This document shows, piece after piece, positions 27,701-33,677 of a stretch of 37,388 nucleotides of DNA; position 1 is the first letter of the stretch; each line of letters starts with the position of its first letter. Location: assembly GCF_018917145.1 (NCBI RefSeq), contig NZ_JAHLOD010000030.1, positions 1-37,388 of the forward strand. Direction: 5' to 3'. The stretch is from Clostridium bornimense (GTDB lineage Bacteria; Bacillota; Clostridia; Clostridiales; Clostridiaceae). The notes below the pieces were generated by a model. It was not told the DNA's origin and searched no databases. It saw only the letters and a list, made by a program, of their open reading frames with translations. The translations under genes and the position numbers were made by a program.

Positions 27701-29096
27701 ATCATCAAATGGCGAAGTAATAATAGACTACAAATATGCCTATGACCTTAATGGAAATAGAATAACAAAAGCAGGATCAAAACATAGTAGTTTTTATAGC
27801 TATGATAAAGTAAATCGCCTAAAAGAATGTAACTATGATGGAAGAAAAGAAAGTTATAGCTACGATAACGTAGGAAATAGGATAACTAGAACAACAAATG
27901 ATGTAGTAGAAAAGTATTTATATAATGTAAAGAATCAACTGGTAGAAATAGTAGGAGAAAAGGATCATAAATACTTTACATATGATAAACAAGGAAATAC
28001 AATAAAAGAAGAAACAAATACTGGAAACAATTACTACGAATACAATACCTTAAAGCAGCAAATAAAAGCGGTAACAAAAGAAGGCAACACATTAGTAAGT
28101 CGCTATGATGCTGAAGGTTTAAGATACGAAATAGAAGAAAATGAAAAACTAAGTAGCTTTATATACAATAAAGAAAACACATTAGTAGAACTTGATAAAG
28201 ATGAAAATGTAGTAAGCAGATTCACAAGAGGCTACGAAGTAGTAGCTGCTGATATCGCTGATGAGAGATATTACTACAGCTGTGATGAACAAGGTAGTAC
28301 CATATCAATAAGTGATAAAGATGAAGTAATAAGAAACTATTATCACTATGATGGCTTTGGAAATATTCTTAGTGCTGAGGAAAATGTACATAATAGAATA
28401 AAATATACAGGACAACAGTTTGATATTACCACTAACCAATATTATCTAAGGGCAAGATACTATAATCCGATAATAGGAAGATTTACACAGGAAGATGTAT
28501 ATCGTGGGGATGGATTAAATTTATATGCTTATTGTGGGAATAATCCTGTGGAGTATTGTGATTTTAGTGGTTATTCTAAGAAAGCTATTGATTGTAGTAG
28601 TAAAGGTAATAATAAGAATATTGAGGGGGTTACACAAGCTGAAAGATTAATTCCAGGGACTCCAGGAGTAGTTACTGGTGGTAATTCAACTAAGCTTGGT
28701 AAAAATATAATGGAATCAATGGGATTAAAAAGGTCAACTAAATGGACAGGGTATCAAGCACAACACATAATTCCAGCGGAAATGGCAGATAATCCAATAC
28801 TTAAAAAAATAGGAATGAACTTAGATGATGCAACAAATGGTATATTACTAAGAACACCAGATGCTGAATTAAGTGCTATGTCAAGACATAGAGGATATCA
28901 CTCAGTATATAATGATGTAGTAAGAAATCAATTGAATAATATGGATATCAATCAGAGTGTAGATGTACTACAAAGGCAGGTTTTAGACTTGCAGAGTGAT
29001 TTAAGAAAACTACAAGAAAGCGGATTACCATTGTATCCAAGTCAAGGAGCAACGGTAGACTTGTGGGAAAGAAGTTTAAATAGAATTAGAAAGTAA
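21783..29096 (+). CDS. VgrG-RHS fusion toxin with AHH nuclease C-terminus
   Basis: This is a 2437-residue protein. Domains: VgrG spike (1-480: RTFKDLDDTYVDVINRVL, LLQFEETDWQFLKRI, WYCMPEPGSRVHIYFP near 325, short beta tail); hydrophobic helical region (about 515-720: IATVIGAVAVAAAVVCTGGV and VLIAGAATALLTGGAT); RHS entry GDPIDVTTGSLYIP (about 734); some 40 YD repeats forming the cocoon; core YTGQQFDI...YLRARYYNPIIGRFTQED; and the release site EYCDFSGY (to about 2264), equivalent to DPxG. The last 173 residues are an AHH-type nuclease: YQAQHIIPAEMADNP (about 2325) and RHRGYHSVYNDVV. The toxin is thus built onto its own spike. The DUF4274-like gene behind it should be its immunity protein. Confidence 0.9.
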   Translation: MKSTYKGLEVELPYDIVEIEDVSISNTLNDHSYAKVKLLIPEDKIIDIINRNVEEEKVVITENNRKKFVGKISNVDIVYEGKLIIAEIEAVSYTKDFDITKKTRTFKDLDDTYVDVINRVLKPYDKKGFIDNVSYGATIDEFLLQFEETDWQFLKRIASHFGAVLVADPTVEYGRFYFGIPEINNGAEISLEDYEVEKDYEEYEKNSLLSGEISFHQDYTKWELESDLTLTVGEIVTIDGYIETIVSKAEKYVYNGELINFYQLSIYDGVKSIYKFNKNIYGMSLPATVKDVKGNTLSVDFDVDEENSVCKNEKYFTYSIESSAWYCMPEPGSRVHIYFPNDYEQEAIAIHSIRNTESGGKYSSRTENPDIKSFSNVGGSEMQLSPSDINFAADDGKAIAINLSESGDISLTGKEISLSCNEDLNIGTGENSTANKVIISAKNDLQIVRGESSNIILSNALYVNSGKIKYDGSEKEVAELPEEIVNIGKDDAAEIERINGQAKELHKAKLEEAKSKFGFGAIATVIGAVAVAAAVVCTGGVALTAVAMIAGGIAMEVGKAEMAEAVQDYGKLKNGDYSKSFNFVRDVCCRGNETIYNIVKYGSVLIAGAATALLTGGATLKTLGKIGADMASDAAFNLIGDYLDDGSINNGLDYYLKSMCLSGGICGTSTGVTKGLSNKVFKGVDGAKLCKYNKRLSIAMDATSDMMSDFALTGDINPAKSIITSVVTNKIFGGDPIDVTTGSLYIPSTDVVLPDINNDFKIERRYESLETRVGAFGLGWTSNIENYVYVKNNRAEVLCDDGHVEIFNLKNGEWINEKGQSKNYILVDTNDGYLFTSNIEKLKYVFDSNGKLLSIINKHNNKLNITYDGNEISTIETFSKYKLYFKYKNKKIVEIKDDANRVVQYIYKNNYLTEVVHVDEGITRYTYNDAALIDSITDQNGNKYTKNYFDAKRRVIKQEYPNGDICHISYDNERETIFYYEGSGRKERYQYNENSLPTKIIYEDNSYEEYRYDDHDNKNYIKDRNGNVTVKEFDDYGNVIKEIKGNDLTTNYYYDNRQNLIKKEDNGGKETLYIYDDNNNLIEERDKIDIKRYKITKYCYDDFGRVISRTDSNGNITKYQYDIKNNIILREPIRITTSSGYIYNYEYDEVGRNTAIETDYGRISFGYNRLDYVTSITDANGNVTRKSYDKMGNLISFYPPNCKGDGYRYQYDFLDRLITIKKPLGIVEKVIRDTEGNIIKDINPNYYDYNKEDGIGTEYVYDKDNRKIKVIYPDGGIERFFYDNNGNVVRHIEPEYYDKENDDGLGYSYTYNEENNLTSIINEKGIVEKRFVYNIHGNVIKEIDNEGNETLYKYDLLGNLVEKRVPVEADKYNVTYFIYDDNGNKVIERQGIDLVDKEEKCTRYNEINFSYDCENRLVKVEDKNGAKIVYKYDCLNNKTFESFKINEKTTKYISYVYDKVGNLIEKKEEIKGEFISPEKKGKTIWAITQYSYDGNGNITKIVTPKGFEITRKYDELDRILEEVQKDSYNDILRRYKYSYDKNNNIISIEDLSIKEIARKKKYIYDKKDRLTHYINATGNTTRLLYDKNDRIIKEILPEQYNKEKDDGLGTTYKYNFKGQVTEIKNPLGQVVNKMEYDIKGNLLSKTDGENKKVEYKYTLLGKIKEIITPKSKKENKPAQKYTYDGRGNITGVIDGNGNETKYFLDKWGRITEIETAEGAIEKYSYDFAGNITSTTDGNGNTIIYKYNSLGLVSEIIDQEGNSEYFYYDTEGNLTKHIDRNNNHVDKQYNIDKNIVSIKGYKIDEEEINKEKKNKHTDYYNLFLNQIEAKNAKGNKRETVEKDNKHKIDVIEQTYKYNKDGSLKAAYFDNKGYQYKYNIEGLLESKSLSGKEIIRYTYDKNNNIKTIKDISGKTTKYTYDENNRLTLIGDENNKKVASYSYYKNDKIKNVTLGNGINTSYTYDDDGNVENLLTISSNGEVIIDYKYAYDLNGNRITKAGSKHSSFYSYDKVNRLKECNYDGRKESYSYDNVGNRITRTTNDVVEKYLYNVKNQLVEIVGEKDHKYFTYDKQGNTIKEETNTGNNYYEYNTLKQQIKAVTKEGNTLVSRYDAEGLRYEIEENEKLSSFIYNKENTLVELDKDENVVSRFTRGYEVVAADIADERYYYSCDEQGSTISISDKDEVIRNYYHYDGFGNILSAEENVHNRIKYTGQQFDITTNQYYLRARYYNPIIGRFTQEDVYRGDGLNLYAYCGNNPVEYCDFSGYSKKAIDCSSKGNNKNIEGVTQAERLIPGTPGVVTGGNSTKLGKNIMESMGLKRSTKWTGYQAQHIIPAEMADNPILKKIGMNLDDATNGILLRTPDAELSAMSRHRGYHSVYNDVVRNQLNNMDINQSVDVLQRQVLDLQSDLRKLQESGLPLYPSQGATVDLWERSLNRIRK

Positions 29097-29115
29097 TAGT
29101 TAAGGAGGATTTTAA

Positions 29116-29571
29116 ATGGATAATTCTAAAAATGAATATGTATATAAATTGCTCTATAGCGAAAATAAAAAAGATATTATAGATGAGATTAAAGGTATAA
29201 CAGATTCTGAGTTATTGCATATAATAGCAGGAAATTATAACTGGGATAATGGTTTTGAGATTCCATATAATATAATAAATAATAAGAATTGTGATTTAGG
29301 GACTGCTTTAATGATTTTTTATGACGCTGATGGATATAGAGTTTTAGAAAATAGGGAAGAACTAAAAAATCCCAATTTAAAAGAATGGGCTATCTTTATT
29401 TCAGAAATAGAGGAACAAATTTTAAATAATCAATTTAAAGTAAATCACATTAAGTTTATACCGCCATTAACTAAGGTTCAAATTTTTAAATTGAAAAAGA
29501 ATAATCCTAATATTACAAAGGTGTTTATAGAAGAAACTGATGGTGATGTAGTAGATATACCTAATATTTAA
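29116..29571 (+). CDS. DUF4274-like immunity protein for the AHH toxin
   Basis: The ATG is behind AAGGAGG, 19 bases after the RHS stop. The 151-residue acidic soluble protein has the DUF4274 pattern LLHIIAGNYNWDNGFEIPYNII followed by NCDLGTALMIFYDADGY. DUF4274 proteins are often found directly after polymorphic toxins. Position and size make it the cognate immunity protein of the AHH nuclease encoded immediately before. A strong terminator lies 120 bases behind the gene, so this is the last gene of the operon. Confidence 0.72.
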   Translation: MDNSKNEYVYKLLYSENKKDIIDEIKGITDSELLHIIAGNYNWDNGFEIPYNIINNKNCDLGTALMIFYDADGYRVLENREELKNPNLKEWAIFISEIEEQILNNQFKVNHIKFIPPLTKVQIFKLKKNNPNITKVFIEETDGDVVDIPNI

Positions 29572-29574
29572 TAG

Positions 29575-29610
29575 TGAATGCATAATAATGAATTGAGTAA
29601 CTGCATAAAA
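29575..29610 (+). repeat. Repeat found behind two immunity genes, copy A
   Basis: TGAATGCATAATAA...TAACTGCATAAAA follows the AHH immunity gene and recurs at 32452-32488 behind the second immunity gene. A further short match, TGTGAGAAAAT-like, lies about 80 bases after each. The copies mark the 3' flank of two toxin/immunity cassettes. Confidence 0.6.
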
Positions 29611-29694
29611 ATAATTAACACAAGAATATAGCTAAATAAACAACAGTAATAATAATTAAGACTTCATAATTATTATAATGTAGTGAGAAAATGA

Positions 29695-29737
29695 AATGAA
29701 TCAGCTGAAAGTAAGTAGGCTGGTTCATTATTTTTTT
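29695..29737 (+). terminator. Operon terminator
   Basis: An 11-bp stem (29695-29705 with 29719-29729, one G-U pair) around a 13-base loop is followed by A and seven T residues. It is a classical intrinsic terminator and ends the roughly 28-kb gene block. Confidence 0.85.
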
Positions 29738-29814
29738 CTTAATAAGTAAAAGGTAAGGATAAAAAGAGTAAACAGGGGAACAGAGAGCTTTACGGAGTAT
29801 TCTACTTCCTAGCG

Positions 29815-30018
29815 GTGCAACAGGTTCAAGTATCGAGGAAAGGAACTCCTAGAAATCCAGTTTTTCTAGAGTACTACAAGAAAAAGATTTCAGAAGGTAA
29901 AACTAAGATACAAGCATTAGTGTGTGTAATGAGAAGGCTTAATAACATCATTTATGGAATGATGAAGAATAAAACTGAATACATTTTGCCAGTTATGGAA
30001 ATTGATAAAGTAGCATGA
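29815..30018 (+). pseudogene. IS110-family transposase, C-terminal remnant
   Basis: The open frame reads SRKGTPRNPVFLEYYKKKIS followed by EGKTKIQALVCVMRRLNNII and YGMMKNKTEYILP, which is the C-terminal end of the IS110 (Transposase_20) family: the serine-containing domain, then the helix ending in RxLxxIIY. The catalytic DEDD N-terminal domain is absent. The bases just before (29770-29815) look like more of the same gene with broken frame. Behind it, 30027-30058 forms a short inverted repeat (TGGTAAG...CTTACCA) of unclear meaning. Confidence 0.75.
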
Positions 30019-30080
30019 TAAAATAGTGGTAAGGCTTGAAAATACTAAGGTCTTACCATAAAAATAAAAAGACAGACTCT

Positions 30081-30090
30081 GCCCCAAGGG
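30081..30090. repeat. Target-site duplication of the IS4 element, left copy
   Basis: GCCCCAAGGG directly abuts the left end (CAATGTC...) and is repeated exactly at 31680-31689 behind the right end (...GACATTG). Ten bases fit the 9-12 bp duplications of the IS4 family. Confidence 0.92.
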
Positions 30091-30144
30091 CAATGTCAGT
30101 AAGCTAACAATGAAAATTTTTACACTAACTTTTAATTTTCATAG

Positions 30145-30169
30145 AAAGTCCATGTTTTATGGACTTTTT
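30145..30169 (+). terminator. Terminator guarding the IS4 end
   Basis: The stem AAAGTCCAT/ATGGACTTT (30145-30153 with 30159-30167) with a GTTTT loop leads into a run of T. It would stop plus-strand transcripts entering the element from the operon side, opposite to the transposase gene. Confidence 0.7.
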
Positions 30170-30275
30170 TCAATAGATAATAATCATAAATATTTGTCAT
30201 TGATAATTTTAAGTATGAAAAATAAACTTCCATGTACTTCATGCAAGTTTTTACATATACACTCATAATTGTATA

Positions 30276-31553
30276 TTACAAAGCTCTCTTTTTATTAAGT
30301 ATATTCACCCTTTGAGTATCTTTACGCACTTTCCTTTTAAAGCTTCTATTAGGCCTAATTGGAATAACATTTTTCTTGATTTCTTTTCCAATATACTTTA
30401 ACATACGTGACCGTTTCCAAGGATTATTTATAGATAACATCATGATTAATGTATCCTTCAATTTAGCAATTAATACATTTGTATTAACTTTATATTCATA
30501 CTTTAAACCTTTATTTTCATATTCTTTTTCAATAATTTCATTAGCATCCATTTTAGCTAATGCAACCATATTGGCTAAGTACATTGTTGCATAAAAATCT
30601 TGTTCTATAGCTATCGGTGTTTCTCCAGTAAAGTTTTCAATTTGTAGCTTATTTTTTATTTCATTATATTTAACTTCAATACCCCATCTTTTAAAATAAA
30701 GTTCCTTGAAGTCTGCTACTGAAAAATCTTCATCAAAAATATTTGTTATTAAAGTTTCTGTTATACCTGAATTTAACGGAAACTTTAATACTCTCATCTT
30801 TAGTAAAGTATTTTTATATTTTACTTCTATAACTTGATCTTTATTTGGAGCATTAACAACTCCTTTTAAAAATGCATTACTTACTCTCATTAAATATTTT
30901 AACTGATTATCTTCAATAAATTTTATAAGATCTCTAGATGGATATCCTCTATCGAATAATATTAAATCATTACAGGTTCCTAGTTCACATAACTTAGTTA
31001 TCATTTCTTTTGCTATTTCTCTTTCATTAGTTCCATAACTAGTTATTTTTGATGCTATTATCATATCATTTTCTACATCATACAAAGCGGAAGCTTGTGC
31101 GCGTGCAACTTTAGCATTTTGATTTTCTATATACCCATAAATTTCTCTTAATTTTTCGCTATTATGTATCTGTATTACTGTACCGTCAATAGCTAATAAC
31201 CTATATCCACGATATTTATTAAAGGGTACTTGCTCATAAAATTTTTTGTTAACTCCATCTAAAAGATATATAAATGCCTCCGGCGAGACCTTTTGTCGAG
31301 CCTGTGAAAATGCTTGTTTAGTTATTGTTATATCACCTTTACTTGTTTTTTTAAAAAAGTCATCTAACTCAATTTGCAAACTTCTTTTTACAAAGTTTAA
31401 TATAAATAATATTATGTCATTAAATTTCATCTTACTACTTCCCATTCTTGTAAAATACGTCTCTTTCATTCTGAATTTATACAAAAACATTATATTACTT
31501 ATAATTTCACTTGATGCTTCTATTCCTATTTTTAATTTGCTAATTTTACTCAA
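30276..31553 (-). CDS. IS4-family DDE transposase
   Basis: I choose the TTG at 31553, which has GGAGGA seven bases upstream; the longer frame from 31571 begins before this site. This gives 425 residues. Catalytic residues are visible: LLAIDGTVIQI (Asp123), LILFDRGYPSRD (Asp201) and LYFKRWGIEVKYNEIKNKL (Glu293), the last with the Y-(2)-R-(3)-E-(6)-K signature of the IS4 family. The C-terminus is strongly basic (NVIPIRPNRSFKRKVRKD). No frameshift or internal stop is seen, so the enzyme should be active. It catalyses cut-and-paste movement of the element that interrupts the first orphan toxin cassette. Confidence 0.92.
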   Translation of the reverse strand: MSKISKLKIGIEASSEIISNIMFLYKFRMKETYFTRMGSSKMKFNDIILFILNFVKRSLQIELDDFFKKTSKGDITITKQAFSQARQKVSPEAFIYLLDGVNKKFYEQVPFNKYRGYRLLAIDGTVIQIHNSEKLREIYGYIENQNAKVARAQASALYDVENDMIIASKITSYGTNEREIAKEMITKLCELGTCNDLILFDRGYPSRDLIKFIEDNQLKYLMRVSNAFLKGVVNAPNKDQVIEVKYKNTLLKMRVLKFPLNSGITETLITNIFDEDFSVADFKELYFKRWGIEVKYNEIKNKLQIENFTGETPIAIEQDFYATMYLANMVALAKMDANEIIEKEYENKGLKYEYKVNTNVLIAKLKDTLIMMLSINNPWKRSRMLKYIGKEIKKNVIPIRPNRSFKRKVRKDTQRVNILNKKRAL

Positions 31554-31679
31554 AAAAAATTCCTCCGTCAATACTAATTAATGTAGTATTGATTATAGAG
31601 GAAATTGCTTTAAAATCATATTTTCTGAATATTTATTTTTCTATTTTACATTTTATTGAAGCTTAGGTTTACGACATTG

Positions 31680-31689
31680 GCCCCAAGGG
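31680..31689. repeat. Target-site duplication of the IS4 element, right copy
   Basis: An exact second copy of GCCCCAAGGG, directly after the right inverted repeat ending at 31679. Confidence 0.92.
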
Positions 31690-31690
31690 G

Positions 31691-32101
31691 GTTACAGAAG
31701 CTGAAATAGTAGAGGGTAAAAAGGTAGTTAATAATAGAGTAAATAATATGATTGAAAACATGACAGAAGGAGAAAAGTCAAGAACTACTTATGGCTCAGC
31801 ATTAGTAAAATTAGAAGATGGTACTACTGAAATGTGGGTTAGCTCGGCAGGTAAAAAAGGATATGTACCACCAAGAATTAGAGGAAATGATAAAGTTATA
31901 AAGAATAAATCTTTAGAAGCAAATAGTATTAACAGATTTAATGATGCTGAACAAACTATTATGAGAGAAGCAAATGAAGTAGGGGCTGAAATAATATCAA
32001 TAGGAGCAACAAGAGATATGTGCCCTGCATGTCAAGCTGTAGCAAAAGAAAATGGAATAATAGATAGAGTTGCAACACCATTGAAGAAGATTAAAAAGTA
32101 G
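31691..32101 (+). pseudogene. Orphan RHS toxin tip 1, deaminase-like, 5' end cut by IS4
   Basis: The frame is open from 31691 (VTEAEIVEGKKVVNNRVNNM) and matches the start of the active RHS tip (GVTQAER) at 28630. It has lost the RHS core and any proper ribosome site; the first ATG is at 31748. The C-terminal part, RFNDAEQTIMREANEVGAEI then GATRDMCPACQAVAKENG, has the AE...CPxC pattern of nucleic-acid deaminase toxins (YwqJ/BURPS668-like), where Glu is the proton donor and the cysteines hold zinc. The usual His or Cys before AE is Asp here, so the exact family is open. A small gene behind it is the likely immunity partner. Confidence 0.65.
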
Positions 32102-32115
32102 GAGGAAGAAATATT

Positions 32116-32451
32116 ATGAATGAATTATATAAACAAGAGGTATTAGAATTAACAGAACTACTTAGGGATGATGAAGAATGGGAAGATTTAAGAGATATAT
32201 TAACTGAAAAAGGATTTAATCTAAGTCAGATTGTATTAGTTTCATTCATGGAAGATGATGAAGAAAATGAGTATGGAGTAATAGTAACTAAAGATATAAA
32301 GATTAGTAAATACTCAAGGTCAACTCAAGATGGAAAGAATAATGTAAATAGTTTTAAATTAAAAGATATTACAAATGAAAAGGATGAAATAGATAAATAT
32401 CCTCAAATTTCTGTAGCTATTGATATGATAAAGAATGAAGAGCTATTATAA
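32116..32451 (+). CDS. Probable immunity protein for orphan toxin 1
   Basis: The ATG is behind AGGAGGAAG, 14 bases after the orphan toxin stop. The 111-residue product is acidic and soluble (LTELLRDDEEWEDLRDILTE, SQIVLVSFMEDDEENEYGVI). I do not recognise the family. Size, charge and place directly after a toxin tip fit an immunity protein. With no promoter visible behind the IS4 insertion, its present expression is doubtful. Confidence 0.55.
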   Translation: MNELYKQEVLELTELLRDDEEWEDLRDILTEKGFNLSQIVLVSFMEDDEENEYGVIVTKDIKISKYSRSTQDGKNNVNSFKLKDITNEKDEIDKYPQISVAIDMIKNEELL

Positions 32452-32488
32452 TGAATGCATAATAAAGTATATATTAACTGCATAAAAG
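32452..32488 (+). repeat. Repeat found behind two immunity genes, copy B
   Basis: TGAATGCATAATAAAG...TTAACTGCATAAAA matches 29575-29610 and occupies the same place relative to the immunity gene. The stretch from here to 32641 has no gene that I can support. Confidence 0.6.
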
Positions 32489-32641
32489 ATAGTAAGAGTA
32501 AAACCTAGTTAAATCAATAAATGTGAGAAAATTTATCTGCAGTCTTTAAATAAAGAAATTAAGAATATAATTTTTATGTTTATATAGATATTTAAGGTTA
32601 ATAGTAAAGAAGTGGATAGATATTAGACTTAGAAATTAAGT

Positions 32642-32782
32642 AATCAGTATTATATGAGATTTAGATTCTATAATCCTGTAATAGCTAGGTTCACATAAGA
32701 AGATGTATATAGAGGTGATGGAATTAATTTATATGCTTATTGTGGAAATAATCTTGTGGAGTATTGTGATTTTAGTGGGTAT
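32642..32782 (+). repeat. RHS core remnant 2 (copy of 28434-28574)
   Basis: The 141 bases align without gaps to the end of the active RHS core, from NQYY through FYNPVIARFT, EDVYRGDGINLYAYCGNN and EYCDFSGY. A TAA at 32696-32698 replaces the CAG (Gln) codon of RFTQED, so the copy cannot be read through. The start of homology is abrupt at 32642. Confidence 0.85.
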
Positions 32783-33136
32783 AATGCAAATCCATGTGAT
32801 AATAAAGGAAATAATCGTAACATTAAAGATAGTTTTGATTCATTTTATATTAATGATTGGACGGGATATCCATATGCATCAAAACCAGAAGGAGCATGTA
32901 GAATATTAGAGGGGAATGAATATAAAGAATCAAGAAATATGGTAAACAAGACTAATAGGATGATACATAAAGATATACCAGATTTAAAGGGAACACAAAT
33001 TCATGAGATGAAACCAGTTAAGTTTGGAGGAAGTCCAACAGATATAGACAACAAAATTGCTTTAACTCCTAATGAATATGCTAAATTTACGGATTTTTGG
33101 AATAAAGTGCTTAGGGAAAAAATGAAAGGAAGGTGA
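32756..33136 (+). pseudogene. Orphan RHS toxin tip 2, HNH-like nuclease
   Basis: The frame opens after the stop at 32696; the first possible start is GTG 32756 in VEYCDFSGY. Behind the conserved release site comes a tip of about 118 residues, unlike those of the neighbours. The end, GTQIHEMKPVKFGGSPTDID and NKIALTPNEYAKFTDFWNKVL, has the His...GG...N layout of HNH/endonuclease VII-type toxins, with His before (E)MKPVKFGG as candidate catalytic residue. The third metal ligand position holds Tyr (NEYAKF) where His is common. It needs recombination with an intact RHS gene to be made as a secreted toxin. Confidence 0.62.
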
Positions 33137-33141
33137 GTGTT

Positions 33142-33516
33142 GTGAATAAGGGGACTATAGAAAAATTAAAAGAGTTTGATATAAGAAAAAGTGAAGACTT
33201 TGAATTGAGTGAAAAATATAAGGTATTCTATAAGTTTTTTGAACAAACTATAAGTGGTGAGGGAATGGCTGGCGAAAATAATTATCTTATGCTTTGGAAT
33301 AAGGATGATATTGAAGAATTAAATAATGATTATGAAGTTCAAGAATTTTTGACAGATATTATTCTTATAGGATCTGATGGTGGTGATATGGCATATGGGA
33401 TAAATGTAGATGGAAAATACATTGAAGTACCATTCATTGGAATGGATGATGATGAAGTTATCATTATTGCTGAAAACTTTGATGAGTTTATAGATTATGT
33501 GTACAACAAAATATAG
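33142..33516 (+). CDS. SMI1/KNR4 (SUKH) family immunity protein
   Basis: GTG 33142 is preferred, with AAGGTGA upstream overlapping the previous stop; GTG 33133 would leave too little room. The product is 124 residues. NYLMLWNKDDIEELNNDYEV, TDIILIGSDGGDMAYGINVD and GKYIEVPFIGMDDDEVIIIA are highly characteristic of the SUKH-1 superfamily, the commonest immunity fold against nuclease toxins. It lies 5 bases behind orphan tip 2 and should neutralise it. Confidence 0.85.
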   Translation: MNKGTIEKLKEFDIRKSEDFELSEKYKVFYKFFEQTISGEGMAGENNYLMLWNKDDIEELNNDYEVQEFLTDIILIGSDGGDMAYGINVDGKYIEVPFIGMDDDEVIIIAENFDEFIDYVYNKI

Positions 33517-33577
33517 GATGTATTATAATCCTATATAAGAAACTTGGGAGATACAGTTATAATAAACTAAAATGAAT

Positions 33578-33621
33578 ACACTCTTTCTAACAAACTTTTT
33601 GTTGAAAAGAGTGTGTTTTTT
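33578..33621 (+). terminator. Terminator behind orphan cassette 2
   Basis: A 17-bp stem (33578-33594 with 33598-33614; one mismatch, one G-U pair) and a 3-base loop are followed by G and six T. It is nearly symmetric, so it may work in both directions. Confidence 0.82.
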
Positions 33622-33677
33622 ATGTGTGTTAAGAAAATAAAACAAATGGAAGATTAAAGTATAGAAGTTATTATAGC
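33611..33677 (+). repeat. Cassette-boundary repeat, copy A
   Basis: GTGTGTTTTTTATGTGTGTTAA then AAATAAAACAAA and a piece of RHS repeat (TTATTATAGC) recurs at 35525-35589. Both copies start in the terminator of one cassette and run into the RHS core of the next. Confidence 0.7.

Larger units (their letters stand above)
30091..31679 (-). mobile_element. Complete IS4-family insertion sequence, 1589 bp
   Basis: The ends are imperfect inverted repeats: left CAATGTCAGTAAGC, right (minus strand) CAATGTCGTAAACC. A perfect 10-bp duplication flanks both ends and one intact transposase gene lies inside. Joining the flanks without the element gives GCCCCAAGGGGGTTACAGAAG, which restores the start of an orphan RHS toxin tip. 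The intact gene and exact duplication suggest a recent insertion. Confidence 0.9.

Noticed and set aside
1279-29737. Reading of the block as a prophage or R-type tailocin
   Set aside because: No portal, capsid, tape measure, holin, lysin or integrase is seen, whereas RHS/VgrG/PAAR-like effectors and FHA/PP2C-like regulators are present.
30027-30058. Inverted repeat behind the IS110 remnant as a terminator
   Set aside because: The stem is short and not followed by a T run on the plus strand; it may be just a remnant of the element's end.
30376-31581. Plus-strand open frames inside the IS4 element
   Set aside because: They are antisense to an intact transposase with all catalytic residues.
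32703-32909. Alternative-frame ORF over RHS core remnant 2
   Set aside because: The other frame continues the RHS core and the HNH-like tip; this one is rich in Ile/Val with no relation to either.
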